NCBI RefSeq assembly: GCF_907164915.1
Contig: NC_061870.1
Coordinates: forward strand, 231,501-295,500
DNA from: Impatiens glandulifera
Taxonomy: Eukaryota > Streptophyta > Magnoliopsida > Ericales > Balsaminaceae
Direction: 5' to 3'
DNA: 64,000 nucleotides
A program made the position numbers and the translations under genes. Shown one piece after another: positions 34,281 through 45,849 of the stretch. The number at the start of each line of letters is the position of its first letter. Position 1 is the stretch's first letter. The notes under the pieces are model-generated. The model was not told the DNA's origin, searched no databases, and worked only from the letters and a program-made list of their open reading frames with translations.

Positions 34281-36477
34281 TGTTGGGTCAAATTATTTTG
34301 ACTAAGTGTTGAAATAATTTAACCACTGATATTTTGATGATGAAATAACTTATGAGTTTTGATACAAGTGTATTGAGACAATATGTTATAAGACTTGGAT
34401 CTAATGAGGGTCATTAGACTGATTTTGGCTTTCATTGCATAAAATTAGACTTACAGTTTAACTCATCGGAGTTAGACGTTTAGTCTAATAGACGTGTAAA
34501 GAATTAGACAGATGGTTTAATGAATACACAGAATTAGACGTAAGTCTAATAGAATTAAACGTACAGTCTAACTAATCGGAGTTAGACGTGTAGTCTAATA
34601 GACGTAAAGAATTAGACAGATGGTCTAATGAATACACGGAATTAGACGTAAGTCTAATAGAATTAGACGTACAGTCTAACTCATCGGAGTTAGACGTGTA
34701 GTCTAATAGATGTGTAAAGAATTAGACGGATGGTCTAATGAATACACGGAATTAGACGTAAGTCTAATAGAATTAGACATACAATCTAACTCATCGGAGT
34801 TAGACGTGTAGTCTAATAGATGTAAAGAATTAGACGGATGGTCTAATGAATACACAGAATTAGACGTAAATCTAATATGTTTGTAATTAGACGGGTAGTC
34901 TAATTGATATTCGGAATTAGACGTACAGTCTAACTCATTGGAGTTAGACGTGTAGTCTAATATATTTGCAATTAAACGTGTAGTCTAATTAATGAAAGTT
35001 AGACGTGCGTCTAACTCCTTCAGACAAGTCTGAGATAGAACCGGAATAAGACGTGCAGTCTAACTCAGTGGAGTTAGACGTGCAGTCTAATGGTTATTGA
35101 ATAATTAGACGTGTGGTCTAATTAATGAAAGTTAGACGTGCGTCTAACTCCTTCAGACAAGTCTGAGGTAGAACCGGAATTAGACGTGCAGTCTAACTCA
35201 GTGGAGTTAGACGTGCAGTCTAATGGTTATTGAATAATTAGACGTGTGGTCTAATTAATGAAAGATAGACGTGCGTCTAACTCCTTCGGACAACTCTGAG
35301 GTAGAACCAGAATTAGATGTGCAGTCTAACTCAGTGGAGTTAGACGTGCAGTCTAATGGTTATTGAATAATTAGACGTGTGGTATAATTAATGAAAGTTA
35401 GACGTGAGTCTAACTCCTTCAGACAAGTCTGAGGTAGAACCGGAATTAGACGTGCAGTCTAACTCAATGGAGTTAGACGTGCAGTTTAATGGTTATTGAA
35501 TAATTAGACGCGAGTCTAATTCTATTAGACCAGGCGGTCTAATAGACTTTTTTCTATTAGAAGGAGATGACTTATTTCATTAGACTGATTTTCACAATCC
35601 GTCTAACTGAAATACGTCTAATGCTTAGTTTAAGCAGTACGCTTGAATCTAGCATCTCACCTACCCACGTGCTATAGCTGTACCATACTTCTGCTCCACT
35701 TTCTAGTGAAGATTAGTACAACAGCTATACGCATCCAATCAAGAAATGCAACATAAGATAATTTTCCTCAAATTACTTGTTTTGTAGGTACATCCCTGAT
35801 GGAATATTCGGCGCACTACTAGTTCTGTACGGCCACGATCCTTGTGCTCAGAACTTGCTGTGTACAATGGAGGCTTTCCAATGGAAGAGTTCCACGTATC
35901 ATTCTTGAAGTTTCGACCGTTAGCTCCTGCTCAGTATTTAACCAATCCTAAGGATAACGGATGAAGCACCTATCACTTGCCAATCTTGCTTACTGAAACT
36001 ACAGAGAATTCAAGCCTTTGAATATTGTGAAGCTTCTTTCTGATTGTACTGTGTGTGAATCGAGAGAGAGAGAGCTAGAATCAAAACACCTTTAGCTGAG
36101 TGATATTCTTCATCTTGTAATTGAACAGAAAATGTTCTATTCAATAGTGAGCTAAGTGTGTGTGTAAACTGTATTTGATTCAAATCATATTATAGTGAAT
36201 CCTTCCGGTGGTTGGAAGAAGGGGTGACGTAGGAGAGTTTCTCCGAACATCCATAAAAAAACTGCTGTGTTCTTCTTTTCTGTCATCTTTTCCCATTTCA
36301 TCTTGTGCTTCAAACTCAAGTAAACAATTCCGCCTTGAATCCGTTTCAAGTGTTTACACAAGTTTGCATAGAATAGAAAGCGAATTAAATCCCTAACAGG
36401 ATTTCCTTCAAACTTGTTTTCATAAGCCTTCATCCTTAGCCAGACCCCCGTCTCTATCGATAAAGCCGATCCTATCA
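34281..36477 (+). repeat. 5' LTR, 2197 bp, packed with TTAGAC palindromes
   Basis: The first 200 bp and last 900 bp are ordinary; 34450-35530 is an array (separate entry). The tail 36185-36477 contains minus-strand open frames that are shadows. It carries about 26 bp (near 34294-34320) absent from the 3' LTR. A long CT/GA-rich and GAGAGAGAGAG tract lies near 36061-36074. Confidence 0.95.
34450..35530. repeat. TTAGAC-GTCTAA palindromic array, 5' LTR
   Basis: Two kinds of higher-order unit. Four copies of about 110 bp (34455-34880) carry TTAGACGTACAGTCTAA, TTAGACGTGTAGTCTAA and TTAGACGGATGGTCTAA. Then about three and a half copies of about 133 bp (35042-35510) are built from TTAGACGTGCAGTCTAA, TTAGACGTGTGGTCTAA and TTAGACGTGCGTCTAA. 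Nearly every 20-30 bp there is a near-perfect palindrome with an ACGT core. Confidence 0.95.
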
Positions 36478-36479
36478 AT

Positions 36480-36492
36480 TGGTATCAGAGCC
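36480..36492 (+). other. Primer-binding site
   Basis: TGGTATCAGAGCC, two bases after the LTR end. It exactly matches the common initiator-Met tRNA primer site of plant copia elements. Confidence 0.95.
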
Positions 36493-36522
36493 CTGTTTCT
36501 ATTCTCAAGCCTTTCCTGAAAT

Positions 36523-37590
36523 ATGTCGAACATACCCAAAGTTGCTAGTGCTACAACCATTCCCACCTTCTCTCGTGAAAACTACATTGTTTGGAAAAAA
36601 AGAGTTCGTGCTCATTTCTCCTCTCTTCATGATGACACGTGGAGCATTGTCACAGAAGGTCCTATCAAGATTGATCAGGAGAAGGCCGACTGGACCGCTG
36701 ATGAAAAGAGGCAGAATAGCCTCAACAACATGGCTCTTGATGTTCTGTATAGATCTCTCGATGACAGTATGTTCAACTACATCATCGAATGTGACACTGC
36801 CAAAGAGGTCTGGGACAGACTCACTCAACTGTGTGAGGGCAACGAGCAAACCAAAGAAAACAAGATCATGGTTGCTACTCAACAGTTCGACATCTTCAAA
36901 ATGCGTCCTGGTGAAACAATGAACGATTTCGACACCAGATTTAGCAAGATCGTCTCCTCTCTGTCCATTCTAGGCAAGACATATAGCAACCGGGAGCTTG
37001 CTATCAAGGTCATGCGTGCTCTTCCAAGATAATGGGACATAAAGACTATGGCGATGAGAGAATCCAAAGATCTTAACAAGATCTCTCTCTTTGATCTCTT
37101 CGCTGACCTGAAGGCCTATGAGTTCGAGCTGAACTGTAGGATGGAAGAAGATCAACCCACGTCCGTTATCATTGCCAAGGCGCTGGTGACTGCTGAAGAG
37201 ACACCAACCGCTCCGGACGTGAAGATGGCGGCTCAGCAGCTGAGCAGCGATGCCATGTCTCTCTTTGTGAAGAAGTTTGGCGACTTCATGAAGAAGAGCA
37301 ACTCTAACTCAAACTCTTTAAATTCTAATGATAATAGAAAATCTAAAGCTAATGTTACTTGTTTTAACTGTGGTACTAAAGGTCATTATGCATCGGAATG
37401 CCGGAAGCCAAAGCGTGAAGATGCCAAGGATGATGGAAAAGAGATGAAGGCTCTTATGGCTGGTGACGGAAAGAACAGAGGAAGCAGCCGTGGCTCGTAC
37501 TTCTCATCCATTGAAATTGATGAAGAAGACGTGGCTTGCTTCATGGCCAAAGAAGATGAAGAAGGAACTCAGGAGACTGAGGTGATGTAG
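36523..37590 (+). pseudogene. gag (capsid-nucleocapsid) with one nonsense codon
   Basis: A single frame of 355 codons from ATG (MSNIPKVASATTIPTFSREN) with one TAA at 37030-37032 after KVMRALPR. The frame then resumes and ends at the TAG at 37588. Residues 12-170 show the DUF4219/UBN2 copia capsid pattern (YIVWKKRVRAHF, VWDRLTQLCEG, FKMRPGETMNDF, SLSILGKTYSNRELAIKV). A zinc knuckle CFNCGTKGHYASEC (C-x2-C-x4-H-x4-C) lies near residue 280, followed by a Lys/Asp/Glu-rich tail. The start is 43 bp after the primer-binding site. The product would package element RNA. Unlike normal copia gag it does not run into protease: it stops and is followed by about 900 bp without coding potential. Confidence 0.93.
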
Positions 37591-38380
37591 GAGGATAGCA
37601 GGAAGGAAGCTAGAAGAGTACTCCTCTGAGTACACAGCTTGGAAGATCAACAATGGCATTTGCCATTCTGGAAGAATAAATGTTTTTTATTTGTTAAAAA
37701 TGTTTTTGGTCTTTAGACCACAAAAATTGTCTATTAAACTCTAAATGTCTATATTCATAATGAGAGGGAAAAATTACTTTGAAAGTAAAGATACTCTCTA
37801 GACGAATATCCTTAATCGGTCTAATTAGACAAGGGTGTCTAAAAGAAACAGTATGTACTTAGACGTATTTTTGCTCATAATCCATACATCTAAGTCTATA
37901 TGTTGAGGTGTTATACCTACGCAATTAGACGGACACGTCTAATAGACGTTAGATGTTTTTATGTCATGAGCAAAATGATGCTCACGTCTAATAAACACAT
38001 GTCTAACATGTGGTGTTTATGCGGAATTAGACGTACACGTCTAATAAACATTAGACGGATTTTTATAAACACGGAATTAGACGTATGCGTCTAATAGACT
38101 CATCTGTCTAATAGACCTTGTGTTATATGGACTTATGGAGTAAGAAAAACGTCTAACTAAGTGCAGATTAGACTGATCAAGGAAAGTTGTCCCACGTTGA
38201 GAGCTATCTGCTTTTCCCGCTCAAAATATCAAACAGTCATCTCTTAATAACATGAAGACACGTGTCAATCAAGTTAGAGAAAATGACTGATATACCCTCA
38301 TTTTTAATGATGGTTTCTTAAAAAAGGACGTCTAACATTTATTAATGGGCCATACCCCTAGAATATACGGTTATTCTGTA
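37591..38380. other. Non-coding spacer with scattered GTCTAAT/ATTAGAC motifs
   Basis: Lies where pol would be in an autonomous copia. From 37790 to 38170 it contains more than ten TTAGACG or CGTCTAA copies, the same core as the LTR arrays. No ORF of interest. Confidence 0.8.
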
Positions 38381-38395
38381 TATTTCTCTTTCATC

Positions 38396-38402
38396 TATAT
38401 AA
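38396..38402 (+). promoter_or_regulatory. TATA box of an internal promoter for the second ORF
   Basis: TATATAA in CATCTATATAAGGAC, 122 bp before the ATG at 38524. It is followed by a leader typical of plant mRNAs (AACCCTAGCTTTCTTTGC, CT-rich, CTCTCTCTGAA-like). This suggests that ORF2 is, or was, transcribed separately from the LTR transcript, perhaps because it was captured with its own promoter. Confidence 0.6.
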
Positions 38403-38523
38403 GGACATTTCTGCATGAATTTGAAAGCTTCTAATCTCTCTAAATTTTTAAGAACCCTAGCTTTCTTTGCAGTTCTCTCACTAAATCTCTCTGAAATCCT
38501 GTGTCGATTCATATTCTCTCAAA

Positions 38524-41500
38524 ATGGTGAATAAAATCACTTTCAGTCACTGTACTTTGCAAGTGGACTTTCCATCGGTGTATACATTTGATCAACCTGA
38601 GGTGGTGAAGATGTTCCAAACCCTAGAATATTCTGGGTTAAGGAAGTATCTGGGCGGACCATTCATCTTCTACGAAGACAAAGTTCGCGAGTTCTTCAAA
38701 ACGGCAACTATGGTGGATGATTCCATCGTAGCAACCGTCAACGGAACGAAGATTTCTTTTGACAAAGCAGTCTATGAGGAGTTCTTTGAACTTCCGACGG
38801 AGGGTCATCTTTTAGACTTGGTTCACTCTTCAGAAATCATGAAGGAGATGAAGACAACTTTCTCTGCAGACGGTTTGAAAATCCATGTGAATGGATCCAA
38901 AAAGGTATTCAAACCGCATTTCATTCTTCTAAACGACGTGGTGGCGAAGGCGCTGCAAGGGAAAGCTGGTTCCTTCAATCTCTATAGTCAAGACCGTTTT
39001 GACTATATGAGTGCTATTTCAAAAGGGATCTAGGTAAACTGGGCTCATACCCTTTTATAGAATCTGTGTTATTCTATCAGTTAGACGAACAAAGAAAGTA
39101 TTACATATGCGGCTCAACTGAGTCACTTGTTGAAGCATTTGGGGGTTCCCGTTGGTGAACCGGTGCAGATCAATTCTCCACGAGTTTTTACTTCTCTTAC
39201 AGTGGCTAGTACACTGACGAGGTTGAAGAACAATCTTGAATCTGTATCTGGTGCTTCCAGTTTCCAGACCGGTGGAAAACCTTCCACCCGATCCAAGCCT
39301 TCTGCTTCTGTTATGTCAACAGGGGCAAAGAGAACCAAAACGGTGAACGAATCAGAGGCCAGTTCCTCCAGTCTGAAAAGTCCAACCCAGAAGGACTCTA
39401 AATCTGTTGATTCAAGGTTGAAACAAGGTCCATGCGTACTTGCTGCAACTCCAATGTCATCACTATCCACTCCCTCAACCTTTTTGAGGAAACCTTCGAG
39501 GTCTTGTGCCTCAAAGGAGAAGAAGACAAGGGCGCCCCGAACGTCTAAATCTGCAAAGGTGAAGTCTTCTAAATCTTTTGCCGTTGTGCCTAAATTTGAT
39601 GTTCCCGTAGTGGAACAAGCTGAATCTGTATTCTCTCCTTTGAGAGAATCTACTGAAGGGCCTACTGTTGAGTCAGCCGGTCCAAATGATGAAATTGTTG
39701 ACAGGGTTGAGTCTCCTGTTGTTCAAACTATTCTTGTAGCCGCCTGTGCTACAGAGTCATCGCAACCAGAACAAGGTGCTGTTCTTATCCTTGTGGCTGG
39801 TGAACCCATTATTCCTGTTCCTAAAGATTCTTTGGTAGCCGGGAAAGTTGTTTGTATGGAGCTTCCTGCTGAGCTCTATAAGAAACCACAATTTGCTTTT
39901 GAATTGTTGCGCTCCAGAAAAGGGACACGTGGAATTGTGATTGTGAACCAAGACCGCTCCAAAACCCGTAGAGGTTGTTGGAAAAGTAAAATCCATTGCA
40001 AATCAAGCTCCTGAGAAGGTATCTGAGGCAACAGGTATCGTTGACCTTATTTTGGATCAAGTTAAAGTTCTTACTACTGAGAAATTGGGAATTTATGAGT
40101 CCTGGTCCATGGAGAGGCTGTCCTCCAAGTACAACGACTCTCTATCAAACGCTACCATAACAAAAGAATAGAAGAAGAGGGTGACAAACGAGAAGAAAGT
40201 CTTGAAATGGGCAAGAACTTCAGAAGTTGGTGATGCTCCGAAGAAAAGAGAACTGGTGGAAGCTTGCAATTTTGGAAAAGCTCTTTTTCCAATTTTTGAA
40301 GCCAGGAAAGCTAACTTCAATCCTGATGTAAAAGGAGCTGATGTTGAAGTAAAGGTATTGAAAAAGTTGAATGATATCCTGGACAGTTATGTCTCTGTTG
40401 CTTCTAGACATATTCATGGCGCCGATTGCTCTGGCGCAAAACCTCTCAATGAAGAAGAAGCTATGGATACTCAAGATGCTGATGAGCTAGATGCTGCTCT
40501 CCTAATCGAATTCGGGAATCTTTCTACCGAAGAGAGACGCATTCTAGATCAACCCTTCCAAGAACGTACGAATGAAGAAGAAGAAAATGTGAATGTTCAA
40601 AAGCCTGAACAAGCTCTTGAGATAAATGAAGAAGATATTCTTGTGGCAGATGCGACTGAGGAGGCTTTTAAAGCTCCTATTGAAGAAAATGTGATTTTAA
40701 CCCCTGTTGCGAGAACAGAGGGTGTTCAAGAGAAATTAGCCGAGGATACTCAGCCAGAAACTGCCAGAGCTGAGGGGGAACCCTCCAAAGAGAAAGACGA
40801 TGAAGAAGAAAGTTCCTCATCTGAGGAGGAACAGGATCAGCAAGCAACTTTTGTGAAGCCCCGTTTATTTCCCGACACTGTTGTGGGAAGTGTTCACGAA
40901 AACATCAACATTCCTCGTCACTACTCTAGAAATCTGCTTGAGAGATTTGAGAGGGCTGAAAAAGAAATTGAAGAAGAAGAACGAGACAAAGCTGCTAAGA
41001 ATGTCGAAATGAATCAGCCGGAGCAATCCTTGTAGGTTCATACAAACTTTGAGCCTATTCAAAGTATGGCAACAAAATCTGAAGAAGTTTCGTCTTATGA
41101 AGAGTCATCTGCCGGAGGAAACAAAGTGCTAAGATCTATGAGGTCTATGATTTCATCGATTCAGAAGACCATGTCTCAGACAATGAACTTAAGGGAAGAA
41201 GAAAGGGAGAGCTTTCGCAATATTTTCAAGGTCCTCACTGAGCTGGATAACACTTTGAAGAAGAACACATATGAGACCCATATCGCAAATGTAAACTTTT
41301 CAAAGTTTGAAAAGGATCTCTTCAACCGTCAAAGTGAATTATTGGACATTGAAAGGCAATTCAATGATGAACGCCACAAGGAAATTATGGAAGAATTCAG
41401 TCTGGTGAAGAATCAGATGGTGGAAATCCAGGTTGCATGAGTAGAAATGATAATGAACGCCAAGAATTTGCTGACTCCATTGCTAGAAGGTTTCTAGCAA

Positions 41501-41859
41501 AGGAGGATGCAAAGGTCAATGCTGAATGTGCTCAACCTCGACCAGTTCAAGGAGAGTCGAGCAGAAGAAATGATGGTGTGTAAACTGGCACAAGATCCAG
41601 GCGAGCCCCAAGCTCTGATGACAATCCTAGGCCAACCAAGAGAGGTGGTGGTCGAAGCGGTGGTGAGTGTGGAGGTCGAAGTGGTGGTGGCCGGAGTAGG
41701 CTATCTAATGTCGATCAAGGTGGACGTGCTAGAGGTGGTGAACGCGGTAGAAGATCAAGTGCAAGCGGTCGTGGTGGTCGCGGCTATCCTCCTTTCTTCA
41801 ACATGCTTCCCGGGCAAGAGATGAATCCAACCGATCCTCGAGTTAAAAGGGAAGAATAA
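38524..41859 (+). pseudogene. Second ORF of the retrotransposon: plant transposon-associated protein with RGG tail, decayed
   Basis: About 1,100 codons reconstructable in register. There are TAG stops at 39031, 39058, 39082, 40169 and 41033, a TGA at 41438, a TAA near 41581, and frame changes near 39960 and 41435. Regions: an N-terminal globular domain (LQVDFPSVYTFDQPEVVKMF, GLRKYLGG, VREFF, TVNGTKISFDKAVYEEFFEL, IKHFILLNDVVAKALQGKAG-like) reminiscent of the 'putative plant transposon protein' (Transposase_32) domain; a Ser/Lys-rich basic segment (39230-39600); an acidic segment with poly-Glu/Ser (40570-40850); a coiled-coil segment (41130-41430); and an Arg-Gly-Gly-rich tail (41640-41785) ending GYPPFFNML...VKREE. 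From memory, similar proteins are annotated in Gesneriaceae genomes. Function unknown; the RGG tail suggests RNA binding. No polymerase, protease or integrase motif. Confidence 0.75.
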
Positions 41860-42008
41860 TGATTTCCCTTCTTTTAACTTATTTAACTCTTATGAACAAT
41901 TGTCTTTGATGGTTTCTCGAATACTGGTTTTTGGATGAATGATGTAAGTGAACATGATTTTTGTTAATTTATATGATGAATATGTATGCAGGTCTGCAAT
42001 TTCTTCAT

Positions 42009-42023
42009 CAAAAAGGGGGAAAT
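42009..42023 (+). other. Polypurine tract
   Basis: AAAAAGGGGGAAAT directly before the 3' LTR start TGTTGGG, as in plant copia elements. Confidence 0.9.
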
Positions 42024-44107
42024 TGTTGGGTCAAATTAACCACTGATATTTTGATGATGAAATAACTTATTAGTTTTGATACAGGTGTATTGAGACAATA
42101 TGTTATAAGACTTGGATCTAATGAGGGTCATTAGACTGATTTTGGCTTTCATTGCATAAAATTAGACGTACAATCTAACTCATCAGAGTTAGACGTGTAG
42201 TCTAATAGACGTGTAAAGAATTAGACGGATGGTCTAATGAATACACGGAATTAGACTTAAGTCTAATAGAATTAGACGTACAGTCTAACTCATCGGAGTT
42301 AGATGTGTAGTCTAATAGATATAAAGAATTAGACGGATGGTCTAATGAATACATGGAATTAGACGTAAGTCTAATATGTTTGTAATTAGACGGGTAGTCT
42401 AATTGATATTCGGAATAAGACGTACAGTCTAACTCATCGGAGTTAGACGTGTAGTCTAATATATTTTCAATTAGACGTGTGGTCTAATTAATGAAAGTTA
42501 GACATGCGTCTAACTCCTTCAGACAAGTCTGAGGTAGATCCGGAATTAGACGTGTAGTCTAACTCAGTGGAGTTAGACGTCCAGTCTAATGGTTATTGAA
42601 TAATTAGACATGTGGTCTAATTAATGAAAGTTAGACGTGCGTCTAACTCCTTCAGACAAGTCTGAGGTAGAACCGGAATTAGACGTGCAGTCTAACTTAG
42701 TGGAGTTAGACGTGCAGTCTAATGGTTATTGAATAATTAGACGTGTGGTCTAATTAATGAAAGTTAGACGTGCGTCTAACTCCTTCAGACAAGTCTGAGG
42801 TAAAACCGGAATTAGACGTGCAGTCTAACTCAGTGGAGTTAGACGTGCAGTCTAATGGTTATTGAATAATTAGACGTGTGGTCTAATTAATGAAAGTTAG
42901 ACGTGAGTCTAACTCCTTCAGACAAGTCCGAGGTAGAACCGGAATTAGACGTGCAGTCTAACTCAGTGGAGTTAGACGTGCAATATAATGGTTATTGAAT
43001 AATTAGACGTGTGGTCTAATTAATGAAAGTTAGACGTGCTTCTAACTCCTTCAGACAAGTCTGAGGTAGAACCGGAATTAGACGTGCAGTCTAACTCAGT
43101 GGAGTTAGACGTACAGTCTAATGATTATTGAATAATTAGACGCGAGTCTAATTCTATTAGACTAGGCGGTCTAATAGACGTTTTTCTATTAGAAGGAGAT
43201 GACTTATTTCATTAGACTGATTTTCACAATCCGTCTAACTGAAATACGTCTAATGCTCAGTTTAAGCAGTACGCTTGAATCTAGCATCTCACCTAACCAC
43301 GTGCTATAGCTGTACCCTATTTCTGCTCCACTTTCTAGTGAAGATTAGTACAGAAGCTATACGCATCCAATCAAGGAATGCCACGTAAGAGAATTTTCCT
43401 CAAATTACTTGTTTTGTAGGTACATCCCTAATGGAATATTCGGCGCACTACCAGTTCTGTACGGCCACGATCCTTGTGCTCAGAACTTGCTGTGTACAAT
43501 GGAGATTTTCCAATGGAAGAGTGCCACATATCATTCTTGAAGTTTCGACCGTTAGCTCCTGCTCAGTATTTAACCAATCATAAGGACAACGGACGAAGCA
43601 CCTGTCACTTGCCAATCTTGCTTACTGAAACTATAGAGAATTCAAGCCTTTGAATATTGTGAAGCTTCTTTCTGATTGCACTGAGTGTGAATCGAGAGAG
43701 AGTGCTAGAATCAAAACACCTTTAGCTGAGTGATATTCTTCATCTTGTAATTGAACAGAAAGTGTTCTGTTCAATAGTGAGCTAAGTGTGTGTGTAAACT
43801 GTATTTGATTCTAATCATATTATAGTGAATCCTTCCGGTGGTTGGAAGAAGGGGTGACGTAGGAGAGTTTCTCCGAACATCCATAAACAAACTGCTGTGT
43901 TCTTTTTTTCTGTCATTTTTTCATATTTCATCTTGTGCTTTAAACCCAAGTAAACAATTCTGCCTTGAATCCGTTTCAAGTGTTTACACAAGTTTGCGTA
44001 GAATAGAAAGCGAATTAAATCCCTAACATGATTTCTTTCAAACTGTTTTTCATAAGCCTTCATCCTTAGCCAGACCCCCGTCTCTATCGATAAAGCCGAT
44101 CCTATCA
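42024..44107 (+). repeat. 3' LTR, 2084 bp
   Basis: Same ends as the 5' LTR. The length difference comes from the palindrome array: about two 110-bp units instead of four, and about four and a half 133-bp units instead of three and a half. Outside the array the two LTRs differ by scattered substitutions (for example GAGAGAGAGAG shortened near 43695). Confidence 0.95.
42155..43150. repeat. TTAGAC-GTCTAA palindromic array, 3' LTR
   Basis: Counterpart of 34450-35530. It starts TTAGACGTACAATCTAA and ends in TTAGACGCGAGTCTAA followed by TTAGACTAGGCGGTCTAA. Confidence 0.95.
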
Positions 44108-44870
44108 AACTTGATTGGTTGATCTTCCATCTAGGCAAACCACAAACTTTACCCTCTTCCAAAAATCTTTATCTTCTTTACGAAATATCATACAACTATT
44201 CTTACAAGCATCAATTTTGTCATACATTAAACCGATATCTGTAATAATTTTTTACACTCACAGTATGAACTTGGGAACTTCGAATTAGATGGTAATATAT
44301 TATCTTTAAGAAATTTTAATAACAAATTGAATGGTGTGTTGGTACATTGACCAACATTTTTTTATGTGGAGTAATTTAAGTATGGTGGAGGCTTTTGAAA
44401 TTCAGGATTCTTCGTACAATGGAAGTTTTGAATCATCCAATAACTTGAATAATGTCTTAGCATCGTCAACATGGCATTCATTATTTGAGGTTTTAGTGGT
44501 TGGATACAAATCATTTATGATGTCTTCAATAAATTGATCATTTTGAATAATTTCCTTCGTTCATTTCATCATTAATGGTATTGTCTCATACTCCACCCTG
44601 ATTTTCATCTCTAAGGTCATATAATTTATCATCCTCATCATCATTGTCCCTTACATTCTAAGATCTCGTTTCTTTATGACAGTACCAAAAATTGTAAATT
44701 TTAAGGATTCCAAACACAATTAGATGATCTCTCACCATTGTTCTATTCTCATAAGTTCGATTTGAACATTTTACACACAGACAATACATTGAATTTCTAT
44801 TAATAGACCTAATTGCGAAGTCTATGAACATTTCAACCCCTTGAATATAATTTGGATCATATCAGTGTTG
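44108..44870 (-). pseudogene. CACTA-A TNP2 transposase, N-terminal part
   Basis: Leftward from 44870: GVEMFIDFAIRS, the cysteine-rich YCLCVKCSNRTY (about 44800-44765), HLIVFGILKIYNFWYCHKET (about 44730-44670); then FKLLDDSKLPLYEES (about 44450-44400), YCECKKLLQ (about 44260) and GKVCGLPRWKINQSS (44150-44108), where the retrotransposon interrupts. The Cys-x-Cys-x2-Cys and following HL...G are the N-terminal domain of plant En/Spm transposases. The continuation is at 34280 leftward. Confidence 0.88.
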
Positions 44871-44980
44871 TAAATTCGTCCAATTTTAATCGGGGACTTC
44901 CATTTTAACTAGAAATTAACAATAAACAATGAAATTAACATCTACCTATAATCAATTAATCAACATACTAATCCAAATAA

Positions 44981-45080
44981 GTCATTTCTCTAAACATGCA
45001 ACCCTAATAATCCAAGTAAGTCGTTTTTCTAAACATGCAACCCTAATAATCTAAGTAAGTTATTTCACTAAACAGCAACC
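44981..45080. repeat. Three tandem copies of about 40 bp
   Basis: AACATGCAACCCTAATAATC plus AAGTAAGTCNTTTNTCTAA repeated three times. 45230-45640 continues as a low-complexity run of ATCAAACAACCTAAATC-type words. Both lie upstream of CACTA-A TNP2 and contain no gene. Confidence 0.8.
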
Positions 45081-45849
45081 CTAATAATTAATAAAAAACA
45101 TAGGCATATTTTAGAACTTATCAAATGGATAATGCCAACGAAGAGTAAATCTCAAATACTTATTTGATTGCAACCGGTAAAAATGAAAATAAAGAACAAA
45201 AATTTATCAGCAAACATTATTTGGAAATAAATAAAATAAAACCTAAATCTATCAATTTATCAATCTATCAACAATATCTATCAAACAACCTAAATTAAAT
45301 AACATAAATCAAACAATATAAATTAACCAAAATCAAACAAGTAATATAATATATCTAACATTCAAACCTCTATCAATAATATCTATTAAACAACATAAAT
45401 CAAATAACTTAAATCAAATAAAATCAAACAACATAAGTCAACCAAAATCAAACAACTAATCAAATATATCAAACAATCAAACCTAAATCAATAATATCAA
45501 TCTAAATCTATCCATCATATATACCTATCAAACGACCTAAATAAAAAAATCCAACAAAATCAAACAACTTAAATATATCAATAAATCAAATCTATTAAAC
45601 CTATCAAACCTAAATTAAAAATAAAATTTAAGTATTAATTAAAAGATTATTACCTAACAGCGGACGAACGACGGTCAAATAGAGGTAGATGAACGACGAC
45701 AACGGAAGGTGGATGGACGAATGCGGAAAGGACGAGTGATCCAATGGCGGAACGAACTATAGAAGGAGAATCGCAAAAGAGAAGAATCATGAGAGAGGAG
45801 GAGTGGCGGCTACGAAGAAGAAAGAAGGAAAAAAAGTAGTAGATCTAAT

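Larger units (their letters stand above)
34281..44107 (+). mobile_element. Non-autonomous copia-type LTR retrotransposon with gag plus a non-pol second ORF
   Basis: LTRs of 2197 bp (34281-36477) and 2084 bp (42024-44107) start TGTTGGGTCA and end CCTATCA. The primer-binding site follows the left LTR and a polypurine tract precedes the right LTR. The inside holds gag (36523-37590), a spacer with GTCTAATTAGAC motifs, a TATA box, and a second long ORF (38524-41859). No protease, integrase, RT or RNase H motif was found in any frame. This layout fits the TR-GAG/LARD class, which must borrow pol from a partner. It sits inside TNP2 of CACTA-A, whose frame is recognisable on both sides. Confidence 0.93.

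Noticed and set aside
36185..36478. Minus-strand frame in the LTR tail (also at 43815-44162)
   Set aside because: It lies inside LTR sequence with no homology, except that the 3' copy fuses into TNP2 codons (GKVCGLPRWK), which belong to CACTA-A.
41507..41824. Valine-rich open frame of 105 codons near the end of ORF2
   Set aside because: A neighbouring frame reads an Arg-Gly-Gly tail that ends with a stop at 41857-41859 and continues the ORF2 order. The Val-rich version is its shifted shadow.
34450..43150. CRISPR-like array because of regular short palindromes
   Set aside because: Plant nuclear context, spacers are themselves repeats, and the array lies inside retrotransposon LTRs.
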